Position numbers and translations under genes: made by a program. Below, in pieces: positions 7,344-14,790 of a stretch of DNA of 39,082 nucleotides. The stretch spans positions 1 through 39,082 of the forward strand of contig JAJZRX010000024.1 in the NCBI GenBank assembly GCA_021850095.1, in the 5' to 3' direction. The notes under the pieces are model-generated. The model was not told where the DNA came from, did no database searches, and worked only from the letters and a program-made list of their open reading frames with translations. Within the stretch, counting starts at the first letter, position 1. Every line of letters starts with the position of its first letter. The stretch comes from Deltaproteobacteria bacterium. GTDB lineage: Bacteria > Desulfobacterota > Desulfuromonadia > Geobacterales > Pseudopelobacteraceae.

Positions 7344-8026
7344 CCGCGCACCTCCTGGCTATCGATTAGCGGCACCATCAGGCAGCCATTATCCAGGACG
7401 GCACGGAAGAAAAGAGGACGGCAGCCATTGCCACAGAAATGGGCGTTTTTTGCCTTATCAGCCCTGTTGTCATGGGCGATGTCGTACAGCATCCAACCAA
7501 GATCGCGACTTTCCCGGATTGGCTCCAGTAGTGGCTGATCGTGGAATACCGGCTCGAAAAAAGCTGTAAATTCCCGGCAGCCAAGAAAAGGTTGATTGAA
7601 ACTTTGTCCCTTTTCAGCCCGGCGAAGAAACATCTCCTGAAACTTGATCGTCGTGTCTTCCGGCCCCGCCTTGTCGGTCATCTCGAAACGGGCGTGAATG
7701 GTATAAGCCACATCCCGCAAAAACAGACCGGCTCGTTGTTGACGCTGGTCTTCGATAAACAGGTGGGGAGCTCGTGGCGACATAACACTTCCCACTTCGT
7801 TGCGTCTCACCGATTCCCAGCGGATCGGTTTGAGCACATCGATTCGTTCAATATGCCAGCGAATAGCAGGTTTCCAGAGGATCGCCTCCAAAACACCGCG
7901 CGCAGCCGATGGGGTCATGACATCATAGGATACTCGTTCAACCTTCATCTCCGGTCGAGTAAAACAGGCATTCTCACCCCAGACCTTCAACCGCAACAAG
8001 CGGCTTTTCGTTGCTGATTCATTCAT
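7340..8026 (-). CDS. cas5: Cascade subunit and pre-crRNA endoribonuclease Cas5 (I-C, Cas5d)
   Basis: The 228-residue protein starts MNESATKSRLLRLKVWGENA. It contains the Cas5 N-terminal block FTRPEMKVERVSYDVMTPSAARGVLEAILWKP. In I-C systems, which lack Cas6, Cas5 cleaves the repeat hairpin and holds the crRNA 5' handle. The start at 8026 is chosen for AAAGGAGG upstream (8031-8038); a TTG at 8041 in the same frame lies upstream of that site. It is 19 bp after cas3 and overlaps cas8c by 4 nt. Confidence 0.95.
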   Translation of the reverse strand: MNESATKSRLLRLKVWGENACFTRPEMKVERVSYDVMTPSAARGVLEAILWKPAIRWHIERIDVLKPIRWESVRRNEVGSVMSPRAPHLFIEDQRQQRAGLFLRDVAYTIHARFEMTDKAGPEDTTIKFQEMFLRRAEKGQSFNQPFLGCREFTAFFEPVFHDQPLLEPIRESRDLGWMLYDIAHDNRADKAKNAHFCGNGCRPLFFRAVLDNGCLMVPLIDSQEVRG

Positions 8027-8045
8027 GGTTCCTCCTTTCAATTTG

Positions 8046-10250
8046 TTAACACATCAACTCATCCGGCTCATACACAATCGATTTATCTGGGCAGAACCCC
8101 AGATTCTCATCATACAGCGCTCCGAGACTCTGGATAAAAATACCGGGATATATCTCACGGATCGCGCCGGAGGCCAGTAACTGTCCATGTAAGCGGCGTG
8201 GCAGATTGACCACATACCGCTGCAGCTTACGCATCACCCAGCGATCTGGCTGTTCCCGTTCAAGATGCGCCAGGAGTTCTTCATTGTGGTAGCGGACAAT
8301 GACCTGAGCCTGGGCCGCTTCGTCGATCAGTTTGAACTTTTGCGATGCCTCCCGGAAACTGATCCGAAGCTGGGAATCATTTTGTAACAGATTTATGATT
8401 TTTTCTTTGTCCAGTCGATCCCCGCGTACCCAGTAAAGCTGCCGAAAAAACGCTTCGAAATATTCAGGCGACAACGCCGTATCTCCATGAGCATCAAGCA
8501 GGGAACGACCAATCTCCGCAGCCTGTGATAAGTGCCCAACAGGGATTTTGCTCGGTGGAGAGAAGACAAAGACATCACCTTTTTCCAACAGACCTTCACG
8601 GTTACATCGTCCAGCAGCTTGGGCAATTGAATCAAGACCGGCCAGCGAGCGATACACTACCGGAAAATCCACATCTACCCCGGCTTCAACCAATTGAGTG
8701 CTGATTACTCTCGCCGGTTTCTTCTCCTTGAGACGTTGCTTTATCTCGGCGATCTTGTCCGAGCGATGAGCGCCACACATGAGGGCCGAGAGATGATATG
8801 TACCTTCCGGCATCATTTCCCACAGGGTGCGGGCATCATCCCGGCGGCTGACAACGCACAGCACAGAACCATGTTTTTTCAGTCGTTCCGCCACACTATC
8901 CCACCCCTGCGGTTCCTGCAAATTCCCCAGAATCGAAACCTCGGTCCGTTTCAATTGGATAAAAAGTGCTGCCGGATTTTCCATGATCTCCGTTACACCG
9001 GAGAGTCCCTTGAAGTTAAAGTCGGCGGATATGTGCGGACCAAGAGCCGGTTGAGTGGCAGTGCTGAAGAGAATGGTTACGCCGTAGTTCATCTGAAGTT
9101 CCGTAAGCGCTTCAAGGATGGGGTTCAAAAAATCTGGCGGCAGCAGTTGTGCTTCATCAAGAATGACCACACTCCCGGCAATATTGTGCAGCTTGCGGCA
9201 GCGACTGGTACGGCTGGCAAAGAGCGATTCGAAAAACTGAACCGTGGTGGTGACGATAACCGGAGCATCCCAATTCTCGCAGGCAAGGCGCGAGCGGACG
9301 CTCTCCCTTTGCTCATCGTTCACATCCATGTTGCTGTGATGTTCGACCACAACATCATCCAACCCATGCCATACCTTTCTGAACTGATCTGCAGTTTGTT
9401 CGATAATGCTCGTGTAGGGGATGACATAGATAATGCGGCGTTGACCGTGTTTTACGGCATGGTTCAGAGCAAAGGCCAAGGAGGAGAGGGTTTTGCCGCC
9501 TCCGGTCGGCACGGTGAGCGAAAAGAGACCGGGGGCATGTTGTGCTTTTGACATACACTGTTGCAAGATGTTTTTGCGAATAGCGTTAACCGATGTGTTA
9601 TTAGTTTTCGACTGCATTTCTTCCATGAAGCTGTTGAATACAGGCAGCAATTCTGTCAATAGAGGATAGGCGCCCCGTTCCTGCGCCTTGCTTTGATCGA
9701 AAAACTTTTCCGTATCCAGAAAATCAGCATCTACCACGCACGAAAATAGCATCCGCAACCAGAAAGACTGTGAAATATCGGTACCTGATTTTGCCCGCTC
9801 CGTCGGTCGTGCCTGATTAAGAACCCCCTCGGGAATACCTGCCGTAACTGCTTGCTCAAGCAACTCTTTCTGCTGCAGGCGTTGAGCTAGCGAGGCCATA
9901 CCACCTTCGTTCCAATCTGGCAGACCGGCATGATGCCCGGCGATCGGGTAGGCAAAGATCCGGCCCAACGAACCTAAGGTTTCCAGAGCGTGCAAGGCCC
10001 CGGCGGTTGAGTGATCACCGCCATTTTTACCTGCATGGGCACTCGGATCATTGACGGAACGTATGTATTTTTGGAACCTCTCTGAATATTTGCCCAAATC
10101 GTGCCACAACCCTGCTAATCTACCCCACTCCCCACAACCGAATAACGCTGCAAAGTGCCCGGCAAGTTCCGCTGTTCTCCGCAGATGATCTTCCAGTCCA
10201 TGTACTCTGCCATCTTCCGCCAAATGTGCTATCGCCTTTTCAGCAGCCAT
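8046..10250 (-). CDS. cas3: CRISPR-associated helicase-nuclease Cas3 with N-terminal HD domain
   Basis: The 734-residue protein has an HD nuclease domain (His50-Asp51 in LWHDLGKYSERFQ, then GGDHSTAG and IAGHHAGLPDW). An SF2 helicase follows: Walker A in VPTGGGKTLSS, DEAQ box in VVILDEAQLLPP, motif III FSTATQPAL, and motifs V-VI in STQLVEAGVDVDFP and IAQAAGRCNREG. All key residues are present, so it should be active in unwinding and degrading targeted DNA. ATG 10250 is chosen because GGGGAGGG precedes it; an in-frame TTG at 10283 has no such site. It is the first gene of the operon. The upstream gap to the RAYT gene carries REP elements and should contain the cas promoter, which was not pinned down. 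Confidence 0.96.
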   Translation of the reverse strand: MAAEKAIAHLAEDGRVHGLEDHLRRTAELAGHFAALFGCGEWGRLAGLWHDLGKYSERFQKYIRSVNDPSAHAGKNGGDHSTAGALHALETLGSLGRIFAYPIAGHHAGLPDWNEGGMASLAQRLQQKELLEQAVTAGIPEGVLNQARPTERAKSGTDISQSFWLRMLFSCVVDADFLDTEKFFDQSKAQERGAYPLLTELLPVFNSFMEEMQSKTNNTSVNAIRKNILQQCMSKAQHAPGLFSLTVPTGGGKTLSSLAFALNHAVKHGQRRIIYVIPYTSIIEQTADQFRKVWHGLDDVVVEHHSNMDVNDEQRESVRSRLACENWDAPVIVTTTVQFFESLFASRTSRCRKLHNIAGSVVILDEAQLLPPDFLNPILEALTELQMNYGVTILFSTATQPALGPHISADFNFKGLSGVTEIMENPAALFIQLKRTEVSILGNLQEPQGWDSVAERLKKHGSVLCVVSRRDDARTLWEMMPEGTYHLSALMCGAHRSDKIAEIKQRLKEKKPARVISTQLVEAGVDVDFPVVYRSLAGLDSIAQAAGRCNREGLLEKGDVFVFSPPSKIPVGHLSQAAEIGRSLLDAHGDTALSPEYFEAFFRQLYWVRGDRLDKEKIINLLQNDSQLRISFREASQKFKLIDEAAQAQVIVRYHNEELLAHLEREQPDRWVMRKLQRYVVNLPRRLHGQLLASGAIREIYPGIFIQSLGALYDENLGFCPDKSIVYEPDELMC

Positions 10251-10448
10251 CCAAACATCCCTCCCCGCTCCGCCTTCCCCCAATACCGGAAATAGCCTTC
10301 AATCCATCCCTCCACAACCCAAAACAATCAACCCCAAAGGCGGGCGAATACAAGATTCGCCCCTACGAATCCGGATAAATGCCTAACCAGACTGACACAC
10401 GTGGTTCGTCAGACCGGCACGTACAACATTCCCAAAGGCGGGCCGCCC
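10251..10448. other. Intergenic region upstream of cas3 with two REP elements
   Basis: This gap of about 200 nt lies between the cas3 start and the end of the RAYT gene. It contains a full REP (10336-10366) and a shortened REP whose end overlaps the RAYT stop (10434-10453). The cas operon promoter must lie here unless transcription enters from further upstream. No convincing -35/-10 pair stood out. Confidence 0.6.
10336..10366. repeat. REP element upstream of cas3
   Basis: The plus strand reads AAAGGCGGGCGAAT, ACAAG, ATTCGCCCCTAC: an 8-bp stem GGGCGAAT/ATTCGCCC with a 5-nt loop. It is identical over about 33 nt (including two following bases) to the copy inside the RAYT coding sequence at 10837-10867. 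Confidence 0.85.
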
Positions 10449-10453
10449 CTACG
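10434..10453. repeat. Shortened REP at the RAYT stop codon
   Basis: AAAGGCGGGCCGCCCCTACG keeps both REP ends but has lost the central loop and the inner part of the stem. On the minus strand its TAG is the stop codon of the RAYT gene (10449-10451), the same arrangement as at the end of cas1. Confidence 0.75.
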
Positions 10454-11138
10454 ATTTTGCCGCCGGCAGGTTTGCCGGATTTTCCCGATCCAGATGCCAC
10501 TTGATCGGGTTTTCCAGGATGTATTTCCGGGCGACATCCAATTCCCGTTCGTCACGGATGACCCGTTCGTAATAATTGCGTTGCCATAATCGACCGGGAA
10601 ACGGCGGCCAGCCCTGTTCGTTGACCCCGCGAATATAGGCGGTTGTGGTTATTGATTTGAATGCCTGGACGATGCGTCCCACAGAACCCGCCACCGTCCC
10701 GTAGGGGCGAACCTTGTGTTCGCCCTGAACCTTGTGTTCGCCCTGAACCTTGTGTTCGCCCTGAACCTTGTGTTCGCCCTGAACCTTGTGTTCGCCCTGA
10801 ACCTTGTGTTCGCCCTGGTTTTCATGTTCAATATTTAAAGGCGGGCGAATACAAGATTCGCCCCTACGATTGGTGACCATGATTATTCCGTGAAAATGAT
10901 TCGGCATGACCACGAATTCATCCATCGAAATGTCAGGAAACCTTTCCGGAAGCATATCCCAGACAGCCCAAACGTTTTCTCCCGCCTGGCCCAATTTAAT
11001 CACCCCGTCAACCACCTCACCGAACAGGCATTCGCGGCCTTGCGTACAGATAGTTACGAAATACGCCCCGGCAAACGAGTAATCGTATTCCCGCAACCGG
11101 ATCGAACGGCGATGATGTTTGTCTGGATCATATTTCAT
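10449..11138 (-). CDS. REP-associated tyrosine transposase (RAYT, Y1/HUH family)
   Basis: The 229-residue protein starts MKYDPDKHHRRSIRLREYDY, a common RAYT beginning. It has the HUH motif (His81 and His83 in MPNHFHGIIMV) and a candidate catalytic tyrosine (Y189 or Y190 in LWQRNYYERVIRDEREL). RAYTs are single-copy transposases that mobilise REP hairpins. Between the two catalytic motifs is an insertion of about 55 residues encoded by REP-derived DNA and six copies of QGEHKV. ATG 11138 is chosen from the family start and a G-rich upstream stretch. The stop codon lies in a shortened REP. Whether the insertion leaves the protein active cannot be told. Confidence 0.9.
   Translation of the reverse strand: MKYDPDKHHRRSIRLREYDYSFAGAYFVTICTQGRECLFGEVVDGVIKLGQAGENVWAVWDMLPERFPDISMDEFVVMPNHFHGIIMVTNRRGESCIRPPLNIEHENQGEHKVQGEHKVQGEHKVQGEHKVQGEHKVQGEHKVRPYGTVAGSVGRIVQAFKSITTTAYIRGVNEQGWPPFPGRLWQRNYYERVIRDERELDVARKYILENPIKWHLDRENPANLPAAKS
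10701..10816. repeat. REP-derived tandem repeat, six 18-bp units inside the RAYT gene
   Basis: A REP-like head, GTAGGGGCG, at 10701 runs into six perfect head-to-tail copies of GAACCTTGTGTTCGCCCT (10709-10816). The first unit completes a REP-like hairpin (GGGCGAA/TTCGCCC type). The unit length is a multiple of three, so the frame is kept and each copy encodes QGEHKV on the minus strand. Confidence 0.97.
10837..10867. repeat. REP element inside the RAYT coding sequence
   Basis: This copy is identical to the REP at 10336-10366 and lies within the RAYT open frame, where it is translated as part of RRGESCIRPP. It sits 20 bp from the tandem-repeat block, so the gene carries two REP-type units internally. 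Confidence 0.85.
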
Positions 11139-11238
11139 GCCGCCCCCCATCTCTGGCACTTCAAGCAATCGGCGCAGCCTAGCACATCTTTCCGCAAAAT
11201 AACCGTCTCAAATGAAATTCAGTCAATAGACGACATTT

Positions 11239-11814
11239 TCACACCCCACCCATCGCCATCCAGATCCTGGCCGCCAGCCGGGCGTCATCCAGAGCCCGGT
11301 GCAGATGACAGTCATCCGGCAGCTCTCCCAGCAGGTGACGGGCCACGGTTGCCAGACGGTGGTTGGGGAGTTGCGGGCAGCAGCGCCGGGCCAGGCGAAC
11401 CGTGCAGATGGACGGGTTGGGCAGACCCAGCCCCAGCAGCGCCAGCTCGTGGCGGATAAAGCCCATGTCAAAGGGGGCGTTGTGGGCGATCAGCGGCGCG
11501 CTGCCGATAAACTCCAGAAAAGTCGGCCAGACCTCGTCCGGAGCCGGTTGGCCGCGCAGCATCTCCCGCGATATTCCATGCACCCGGAAGGCGCCGTAAC
11601 TGATGACTGTCCCGGTCTGTATCAGGGTTGACAGCTCGGCCACCATACGCCTCCCTTCGATCGCCACCGCACCGATCTCGATCACCCGCCCGCCGGAAAC
11701 GGCCGCCAGGCCGCTGGTTTCAACATCAACTGCAATATGTCGTGATGTAATAGCCTGATCCTCCTTTGATAAAACAGTAACACAACCACCTGACACAATC
11801 AGTCGCACAGCCAT
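11239..11814 (-). CDS. DnaQ-like 3'-5' exonuclease (DEDD family), start uncertain
   Basis: The reading frame has the exonuclease motifs DVETSG (motif I, D-x-E), LIAHNAPFDMGFIRHEL (motif II) and HRALDDARLAARI (motif III, DEDDh type). It resembles the DNA polymerase III epsilon-type nuclease domain standing alone. The ATG at 11814 has no clear ribosome-binding site and lies only 9 nt past the U-tract of the cheB terminator. A perfect AAAGGAGG at 11760-11767 is followed 8 nt later not by ATG but by ATT (11751-11749), which would give a protein starting at ITSRHIAVDVETSG, a normal N-terminus for this fold. The gene end is firm; the start is not. Confidence 0.85.
   Translation of the reverse strand: MAVRLIVSGGCVTVLSKEDQAITSRHIAVDVETSGLAAVSGGRVIEIGAVAIEGRRMVAELSTLIQTGTVISYGAFRVHGISREMLRGQPAPDEVWPTFLEFIGSAPLIAHNAPFDMGFIRHELALLGLGLPNPSICTVRLARRCCPQLPNHRLATVARHLLGELPDDCHLHRALDDARLAARIWMAMGGV
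11749..11767 (-). promoter_or_regulatory. Strong Shine-Dalgarno followed by a possible AUU start codon
   Basis: AAAGGAGG (11760-11767) precedes ATT (11749-11751) with 8-nt spacing, in frame with the exonuclease and 10 codons before motif I. No ATG, GTG or TTG occurs in frame at a usable distance. AUU starts are known for infC and pcnB in E. coli. This is an inference from spacing only. Confidence 0.45.
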
Positions 11815-11823
11815 ATTAATCCC

Positions 11824-11858
11824 AAAAAAAAGGCCAGGTCGCTTGAACGGCCTGGCCT
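11824..11858 (-). terminator. Rho-independent terminator of the che operon
   Basis: Read leftward, AGGCCAGG, a 12-nt loop and CCTGGCCT form an 8-bp stem followed by a run of Ts (11824-11831). It lies 24 bp after the cheB stop and 10 bp before the first possible exonuclease start. Confidence 0.92.
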
Positions 11859-11881
11859 GATACTCTTCCTGGTGCACACGT

Positions 11882-12973
11882 TTATTTCATGAATTTTGAG
11901 ATCTCGAAGCCGATCTGCCCCAGCGGCAGGACTTCGTCGGCCACGCCGCCGTCGACGCAGGCCTTGGGCATGCCGTAGATGGTCGAGGTGGCCTCGTCCT
12001 GGGCAATCGTCAGGCCACCTTTCTGCTTCAAAAGCTGCATGCCCTTGAATCCGTCGTTGCCCATGCCGGTCAGTATCACGCCCAGCATCGAGCCTCCGGT
12101 TGCTTCGGCCATGCTGGAGAGCATCAGATCCACCGAGGGGATGTACACATACTGGGGATAGTCGCTGGTGGGTTTGAGCTTGACGACAATATTGGCGCCC
12201 TGTTTGACCAGACTGGTGTGCATGCCGCCCGGCGCGATCAGGGCCAGACCCGGCTTGAGTACATCGCCGTCCACCGCTTCACGGATCGTCATGGAGCATT
12301 TGGCGTTGAGACGGTCGGCGTAGGGGCCGGTGAAGGCCTTGGGCATGTGGATGCCGACCATGACGCCGTAGGGGAAGTTGACCGGTATGCGCGACAGCAC
12401 TTCCTGGAGCGCCACCGGCCCGCCGGTGGAGGCGCCGATGCCGACGTACTGGATTTTTTTGCCGCTGAACTTGGAGGAGGTCGGCCGCTGGGGCGGCGCG
12501 GCGGCGGCAGTGACCGGCCTGATCGACGAAGCCGGGCCGCCGAAGGGCCGTGAGAAGCGTGAACGGACCGCATCCTTCATTTTGTGGAGCAGTTCCTGGC
12601 GGAAGATGTTCTGGGCATCGGTGGAATCGGTGACGTTTTTGGGGATATAGTCGATGGCGCCGGCATCCAGGGCCTCGAAGGTGGCTTTGGCCCCTTCGTT
12701 GGTCAGGGTGGAAACCATGATGACCTTGGTGGGCGCTTTGGCCATGATCTGTTTCAGGGCGCTGATGCCGTCCATGCGCGGCATCTCGATATCCATGGTG
12801 ATGATATCCGGCTTGAGGGCCAGGGCCTTCTCAACCCCTTCCACGCCGTCCGCTGCGGTGCCGACGATGTCAAAGGCCGGGTCTTTGGAGAGGATGCTGC
12901 GGATGGCCATCCGCATGAAGGAGGAGTCATCAACGATCAGGACGCGGGTTTTTGTACTTTGGGGCATGATCAT
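11882..12973 (-). CDS. cheB: Chemotaxis protein-glutamate methylesterase CheB
   Basis: The 363-residue protein has an N-terminal receiver domain (DD at 15-16, phospho-acceptor Asp61 in IITMDIEMPRMDG, KNV for the conserved Lys). A linker leads to the C-terminal methylesterase with its catalytic triad motifs: Ser in GIGASTGGPVALQ, His in GIHMPKAFTGPYADRL and Asp in LTGMGNDGFKGM. It removes methyl or amide groups from chemoreceptors when phosphorylated by CheA. Its ATG overlaps the upstream HDOD gene stop as TGATG. It is the last gene of the che operon, followed by a terminator. Confidence 0.96.
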   Translation of the reverse strand: MIMPQSTKTRVLIVDDSSFMRMAIRSILSKDPAFDIVGTAADGVEGVEKALALKPDIITMDIEMPRMDGISALKQIMAKAPTKVIMVSTLTNEGAKATFEALDAGAIDYIPKNVTDSTDAQNIFRQELLHKMKDAVRSRFSRPFGGPASSIRPVTAAAAPPQRPTSSKFSGKKIQYVGIGASTGGPVALQEVLSRIPVNFPYGVMVGIHMPKAFTGPYADRLNAKCSMTIREAVDGDVLKPGLALIAPGGMHTSLVKQGANIVVKLKPTSDYPQYVYIPSVDLMLSSMAEATGGSMLGVILTGMGNDGFKGMQLLKQKGGLTIAQDEATSTIYGMPKACVDGGVADEVLPLGQIGFEISKFMK

Positions 12974-13881
12974 CAGGATTTCACCTGTTCTGTGGAGTTA
13001 AATATGGAGGCGACCAGTTCTTTCACATCCGGAACGGCATCGTCCAGTTCGTAGCAGAAGCGCTCTTCGTCCAGCTGGGCCAGGGCGGGCGATTCCTTTT
13101 TCAGAATGGCCCAGGCTTCCTCCTCGTTCAGGTTGAAGCTGACCCATTGGCGGTCGCCGTAATTCAGCTCGCGCACCGTGCAGAACAGGTCCGCCAGATT
13201 GACTATGGCGCACAGAACCGGGTCGATGGTGGCTTCGGCCGGATGGTGGTGGCAGGAAATCACTTCGCAGTAAACCTCCGGAAAGTTCCACCTGCGGGCG
13301 ATGCAGAGTCCGATTTCGCAATGGGTGGTGCCCAGCATCTCCGCCTCGGCATCCACCAGTTTGATCGGATGGTTTTTGATTTTGTCCAGCACCTCCTGGA
13401 ACGGTTCACGCAGGTAGTTGCTCAGGAAAACTTCTCCCAGATCGTGGATGATGCCGGAGATATAGGCTTTTTCCAGATCCTGGTAGCCGACTTTTCTGGC
13501 GATGACCTTGGAGACCATGCCGACGCCGAAGGAGTGCTCCCAGAAGGCGTTCAGTTCGATGGCGCCCGAGTCGGCATCGAAAGCGTTGATGACCGAGGTG
13601 GTCAGGGCCAGTTCGCGGATATGGCGCAGACCGAGATACACCAGGGCCCGCTTCAGCGAGGTTATCTCCTGGGCCGGTTTGTAGACCGGCGAGTTGATCA
13701 GCTTCATGACCCGGGCGGTCATGACCTGGTCGGAAAGCATCAGGTCGGCGATTTCCTCGACGCTGACATCGGGGTTGTCGAGCATCTGAATCACCTGGGT
13801 CGCCACCACCGGTATGGTGGGCAGATCATCCACGGCTCCCACAAGAATTTCGGCTCGTTCCATCATCAGATTTCTGTCCAT
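12973..13881 (-). CDS. HDOD-domain protein in the che operon
   Basis: The 302-residue protein consists of one HDOD domain (about residues 15-215: LPTIPVVATQVIQML, VMKLINSPVYKPAQEITSLKRALVYLGLRHIRELAL, ISGIIHDLGEVFL) and a C-terminal tail. HDOD proteins are HD-related signalling modules, usually without full catalytic residues, and their partners are often unknown. ATG 13881 is chosen over a TTG two codons upstream. It lies between cheR and cheB and overlaps cheB by 1 nt, so it is likely part of this pathway's output or adaptation. Its exact role is unknown. Confidence 0.9.
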   Translation of the reverse strand: MDRNLMMERAEILVGAVDDLPTIPVVATQVIQMLDNPDVSVEEIADLMLSDQVMTARVMKLINSPVYKPAQEITSLKRALVYLGLRHIRELALTTSVINAFDADSGAIELNAFWEHSFGVGMVSKVIARKVGYQDLEKAYISGIIHDLGEVFLSNYLREPFQEVLDKIKNHPIKLVDAEAEMLGTTHCEIGLCIARRWNFPEVYCEVISCHHHPAEATIDPVLCAIVNLADLFCTVRELNYGDRQWVSFNLNEEEAWAILKKESPALAQLDEERFCYELDDAVPDVKELVASIFNSTEQVKS

Positions 13882-13899
13882 GTTCAAAAACCTTTCAGG

Positions 13900-14727
13900 C
13901 TATTTTTTGTAGCCAAAGCCACCAGGGAAATGCACGGTCTTGAATTTGTCATTGACCCCGTGCAGGGATTCGGATTGGCCGACAAAGAAATATCCGTACG
14001 GCTGCAGGTTGTTGTAGAAGTGCTGAACAACCTTGGATTTTGAAGCGGTGTCGAAGTAGATCAGCACGTTGGCGCAAAAGATGAAATCGAAGCTCTTCAT
14101 GAATATCATTTTGGAATCTTCATACAGGTTGAGCTTGCTGAAGGTGACGAACTTCTTGACCTCGGGCGCCAGGATGAATTTGCCGTTGTCTTCGCGGATG
14201 TATTTGCGCTTGTAAAGATCCGGGATGTTGCGGACGGAATAGGCGTTGTAGACCCCTTCCTTGGCCTGGGCGATGACGGTTTCGTTGATGTCGGTGCCGA
14301 CGATCTCGATGATCCAGTCTTTCAGCAGCGTGGCCCGTTTTTCCAGCAGGATCATCGCCATGGTGTAGGCCTCTTCCCCCGAGGAGGAAGCGGCGCTCCA
14401 GATCCGCAGCTTGCGGAAGCCCATCTTGTTTTTGACCTCGACGATTTCGGGCAGCAGTTTGTTTTCCAGGGCCGCCAGTTGGGGAACGTTGCGAAAGAAG
14501 TAGGTTTCGTTGGTGGTGATCTCGTCCATCAGGTATTTGAGTTCTTCCGAACCCCGGGGAGATTTGAGCAGCAGGTAATAATCCTGGCATGTCTTGGTTC
14601 CGGTTGCTTCCATCCTGCGCGTCAGACGGCTCTCCAGGAAATACTTTTTGGTGGCATGGAAATACATGCCGCACAGGTTGTAGATGAAATCCCTGAGCTG
14701 TTCAAAATCCTTATCAGATAGTGCCAC
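13900..14727 (-). CDS. cheR: Chemotaxis protein methyltransferase CheR
   Basis: The 275-residue protein has the CheR all-alpha N-terminal domain (LRDFIYNLCGMYFHATKKYFLESRL; DEITTNETYFFR). The SAM-binding domain follows (LRIWSAASSSGEEAYTMAMIL, IVGTDINETVIAQAKEGVY, FDFIFCANVLIYF, FFVGQSESL). It methylates receptor glutamates, the counterpart of CheB. The start is GTG at 14727 with AAGGGG upstream. It lies downstream of cheA in the same operon. Confidence 0.95.
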   Translation of the reverse strand: MALSDKDFEQLRDFIYNLCGMYFHATKKYFLESRLTRRMEATGTKTCQDYYLLLKSPRGSEELKYLMDEITTNETYFFRNVPQLAALENKLLPEIVEVKNKMGFRKLRIWSAASSSGEEAYTMAMILLEKRATLLKDWIIEIVGTDINETVIAQAKEGVYNAYSVRNIPDLYKRKYIREDNGKFILAPEVKKFVTFSKLNLYEDSKMIFMKSFDFIFCANVLIYFDTASKSKVVQHFYNNLQPYGYFFVGQSESLHGVNDKFKTVHFPGGFGYKK

Positions 14728-14790
14728 TGTTTACCCCTTGGTGATTTTTTAAAACGTGACGACCGGATGCTGACGCCCGGAGCGCAGCAA

